Part shown: positions 7,050 to 8,374 of the stretch, one piece after another
How positions within the stretch are numbered: position 1 is the stretch's first letter
Layout: every line of letters starts with the position of its first letter
Source of the DNA: Acidobacteriota bacterium
Lineage (GTDB): Bacteria > Acidobacteriota > Vicinamibacteria > Vicinamibacterales > UBA2999
Assembly: GCA_013140955.1 (NCBI GenBank)
Contig: JABFRY010000099.1
Span: 1 to 8,374, forward strand
Reading direction: 5' to 3'
Length of the DNA: 8,374 bases
Notes under the pieces: model-generated
Databases searched by the model: none
Seen by the model: the letters and a program-made list of their open reading frames with translations, nothing else
What the model was told of the DNA's origin: nothing
Position numbers and translations under genes: made by a program

Positions 7050-7081
7050 GAGATGTCGTCCTGCTGATGTGGAAGTCGAAC

Positions 7082-8230
7082 TCAGAGGCCCGCGTCGCCC
7101 GCAGCCACGGCCCGGTCCGGGGCCGGCTGCAGGCCCGGTGTCTCGACCTGCACGGCGGTGCCAGGCGTGATGCCCTGCGCCGGGCCGCGCAGGAGGACGT
7201 CACCTTCGGTGAGCCCGTCGGTGACCTGCACCAGTTCGCTCCGGGCGTCCCGCAGCCCGACCGCCACGTCGACCCGCTCGGTTCGCCCCTCGCGCACCCG
7301 CACCACCCAGGGCGTGGCGCCGGACTCGTTCACCACGTTGCCCGGTACGACGATGCCGTCGGCCGTGTCCGTCACCACCCGACCTTCGGCGAAGAGTCCG
7401 GCGAGGAGCTGCCCCCCCTCGTTCGGGATCGAGACATAGATCGGCACCTGACGGGTCGTCGGGTCCGCCTGCGGCGCGATCCGCACGATGCGCCCGTCGA
7501 ACGACCGGTCATACCCCCGCACCCGGAACTGGACCGGCGTTCCCACCGCGAAGGCGCTCAGCTCGTCGGACGGCACCGAGGCCTCGAGCCGCATCGATGA
7601 CGGATCGATCAGGGTGAACAGCGCCGTGCCGGGGCTCACGACGTCTCCCGCACCCACCGCGCGGTCGGAGATGACTCCGGTGAACGGCGCACGGATCTCG
7701 GTGTCGGCGAGCTGTCGCTCTGCGGACGCCAGGCGCGCACGGGCCTCGGCCACCTGCGCCTCGGCCGTCGTGACACCTCCGCGTGCCACATCCAGATCCC
7801 TCGCCGCCACGGCCCCGGCCTCCACGAGCTGCTCGATGCGCCCCGCCTCGCGCCGCGAGAGGTCGAGCTGGCTCTCGGCCGACCGCACGGCCGACTGGGC
7901 GGACAGCCGAGCGTCCTCGAGGGTCCGGGCCTCGATGCGGGCGAGGAGCGTGCCGGCCCGGACCGTCTGCCCTTCCTCGACCATCGCTTCGATGATGGCC
8001 CCGCCCAGCTCCGCGCGGACGGTGGCCTCGCGCTCCGGACGGAGCTCGCCGGTCACGATCGGCCCGACGACGATCACATCGCGCCGGGCGCGCACGACGT
8101 TCTCTCCCGAGACCTGCACTCGCGTGGAGTCCTGGGCTGCCTCCTCGGCTGGTGGAGCGCCCGACCCGCACCCGACGACGAACATCATCGCCAGGAGAGC
8201 CGTCGCCGGGTAGGTCACTCGTGCAGCCAT
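7082..8230 (-). CDS. RND efflux periplasmic adaptor (membrane fusion protein), lipoprotein
   Basis: This 382-residue adaptor would bridge the RND pump and the outer-membrane channel. Residues 1-20 form a lipoprotein signal ending VVGC, so Cys21 is probably lipidated and anchors it to the inner membrane. The first half of the lipoyl (barrel-sandwich) domain is at about 71-100 (LGGAIIEAMVEEGQTVRAG inside it). An Ala/Glu/Arg-rich alpha-hairpin coiled coil follows (103-175). The second lipoyl half is at 177-209 (EIRAPFTGVISDRAVGAGD). The beta-barrel runs from about 213 to 290 and the membrane-proximal domain from 291 to 362. The last 20 residues are a Pro/Ala tail. The ATG at 8230 is preferred because GGAGG lies 9 bases upstream; a GTG at 8233 is the alternative. 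Its first base is the last base of the upstream TGA, so translation is coupled. It is followed 32 bases later by the permease gene. Confidence 0.95.
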   Translation of the reverse strand: MAARVTYPATALLAMMFVVGCGSGAPPAEEAAQDSTRVQVSGENVVRARRDVIVVGPIVTGELRPEREATVRAELGGAIIEAMVEEGQTVRAGTLLARIEARTLEDARLSAQSAVRSAESQLDLSRREAGRIEQLVEAGAVAARDLDVARGGVTTAEAQVAEARARLASAERQLADTEIRAPFTGVISDRAVGAGDVVSPGTALFTLIDPSSMRLEASVPSDELSAFAVGTPVQFRVRGYDRSFDGRIVRIAPQADPTTRQVPIYVSIPNEGGQLLAGLFAEGRVVTDTADGIVVPGNVVNESGATPWVVRVREGRTERVDVAVGLRDARSELVQVTDGLTEGDVLLRGPAQGITPGTAVQVETPGLQPAPDRAVAAGDAGL

Positions 8231-8374
8231 CACTGTCTCCCTCCGGTCTGCTGGGCGCCCGGCTGGGTGGTGGCGGACGCGAACTGGGCGTTCTGGTTCT
8301 GGTTGGCGGGCTGCTGCGCCGGCGCCGCGGGAGCGGCAGGAACCGCTCCGCCGCCGGTACCGAGCGGCAACCCC
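8230..8374 (-). CDS. C-terminal tail of an upstream gene, probably TolC-family outer-membrane protein
   Basis: Reading the minus strand from the right edge gives 47 codons ending in TGA at 8230-8232. The visible residues start GLPLGTGGGAVPAAPAAPAQ and continue as a Gln/Asn/Ala/Pro-rich, low-complexity tail ending QQTGGRQ. The stop overlaps the adaptor ATG by one base, and the adaptor's ribosome site lies inside these last codons, so this is a real upstream operon member. TolC-type channels usually precede the adaptor in such operons, and many end their last helix near a GLPL-like segment. The conserved coiled-coil and barrel parts lie outside the window, so the family is inferred from context. 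Confidence 0.6.
   Translation of the reverse strand, partial: GLPLGTGGGAVPAAPAAPAQQPANQNQNAQFASATTQPGAQQTGGRQ
8240..8244 (-). promoter_or_regulatory. Ribosome binding site GGAGG of the adaptor gene
   Basis: GGAGG on the minus strand lies 9 bases before the ATG at 8230 and 6 before the GTG at 8233. It is the strongest Shine-Dalgarno match in the window and sits within the last codons of the upstream gene. Confidence 0.75.

Noticed and set aside
4641..7067. An 808-codon plus-strand open frame across the efflux permease gene
   Set aside because: It is fully antisense to a well-supported RND permease. Its product is a His/Arg/Asp/Gly/Gln-rich sequence with no family motifs, as expected of antisense frames in GC-rich codon-biased DNA.

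Overview
The window is high-GC bacterial chromosome. Every convincing gene lies on the minus strand, so the biological order runs from the right edge to the left. Three traits point to a Gram-negative, outer-membrane organism: an RND efflux pump with a periplasmic adaptor, predicted lipoproteins, and a HemQ-type coproheme decarboxylase. Together with the base composition these fit Acidobacteriota (Vicinamibacteria-like) or a similar high-GC phylum. That placement is inference; no rRNA or other taxonomic marker is present.

Right part (8374 to 3894): an efflux operon. It holds the last 47 codons of an upstream gene, probably a TolC-family outer-membrane channel. Next comes a lipoprotein membrane-fusion adaptor whose ATG overlaps the upstream stop by one base. 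Last is a full-length 1051-residue HAE1-type RND permease. These three would form one tripartite drug or toxic-compound exporter spanning both membranes.

Middle part (3838 to 1903): hemQ starts 55 bases after the permease stop and encodes coproheme decarboxylase with all key residues present. A perfect TATAAT box then marks a separate promoter for a two-gene unit. This unit encodes a predicted secreted lipoprotein with a SAM-methyltransferase fold and an OsmC-family peroxide-handling protein, only 3 bases apart.

Left part (1748 to 1): a stand-alone DGQHR-domain gene (DndB-like) with its own likely promoter and a strong hairpin after its stop. A structured gene-free stretch of about 250 bases follows. 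The 5' part of pxpA (5-oxoprolinase subunit A) runs off the left edge.

Most of the window is ordinary housekeeping and efflux content. The points worth a second look are the orphan DndB-like protein, the apparently exported methyltransferase coupled to OsmC, and the structured intergenic stretch at 366-614. I see no tRNA, rRNA, CRISPR array, insertion sequence or direct-repeat array. The long plus-strand open frames are antisense shadows of the minus-strand genes.
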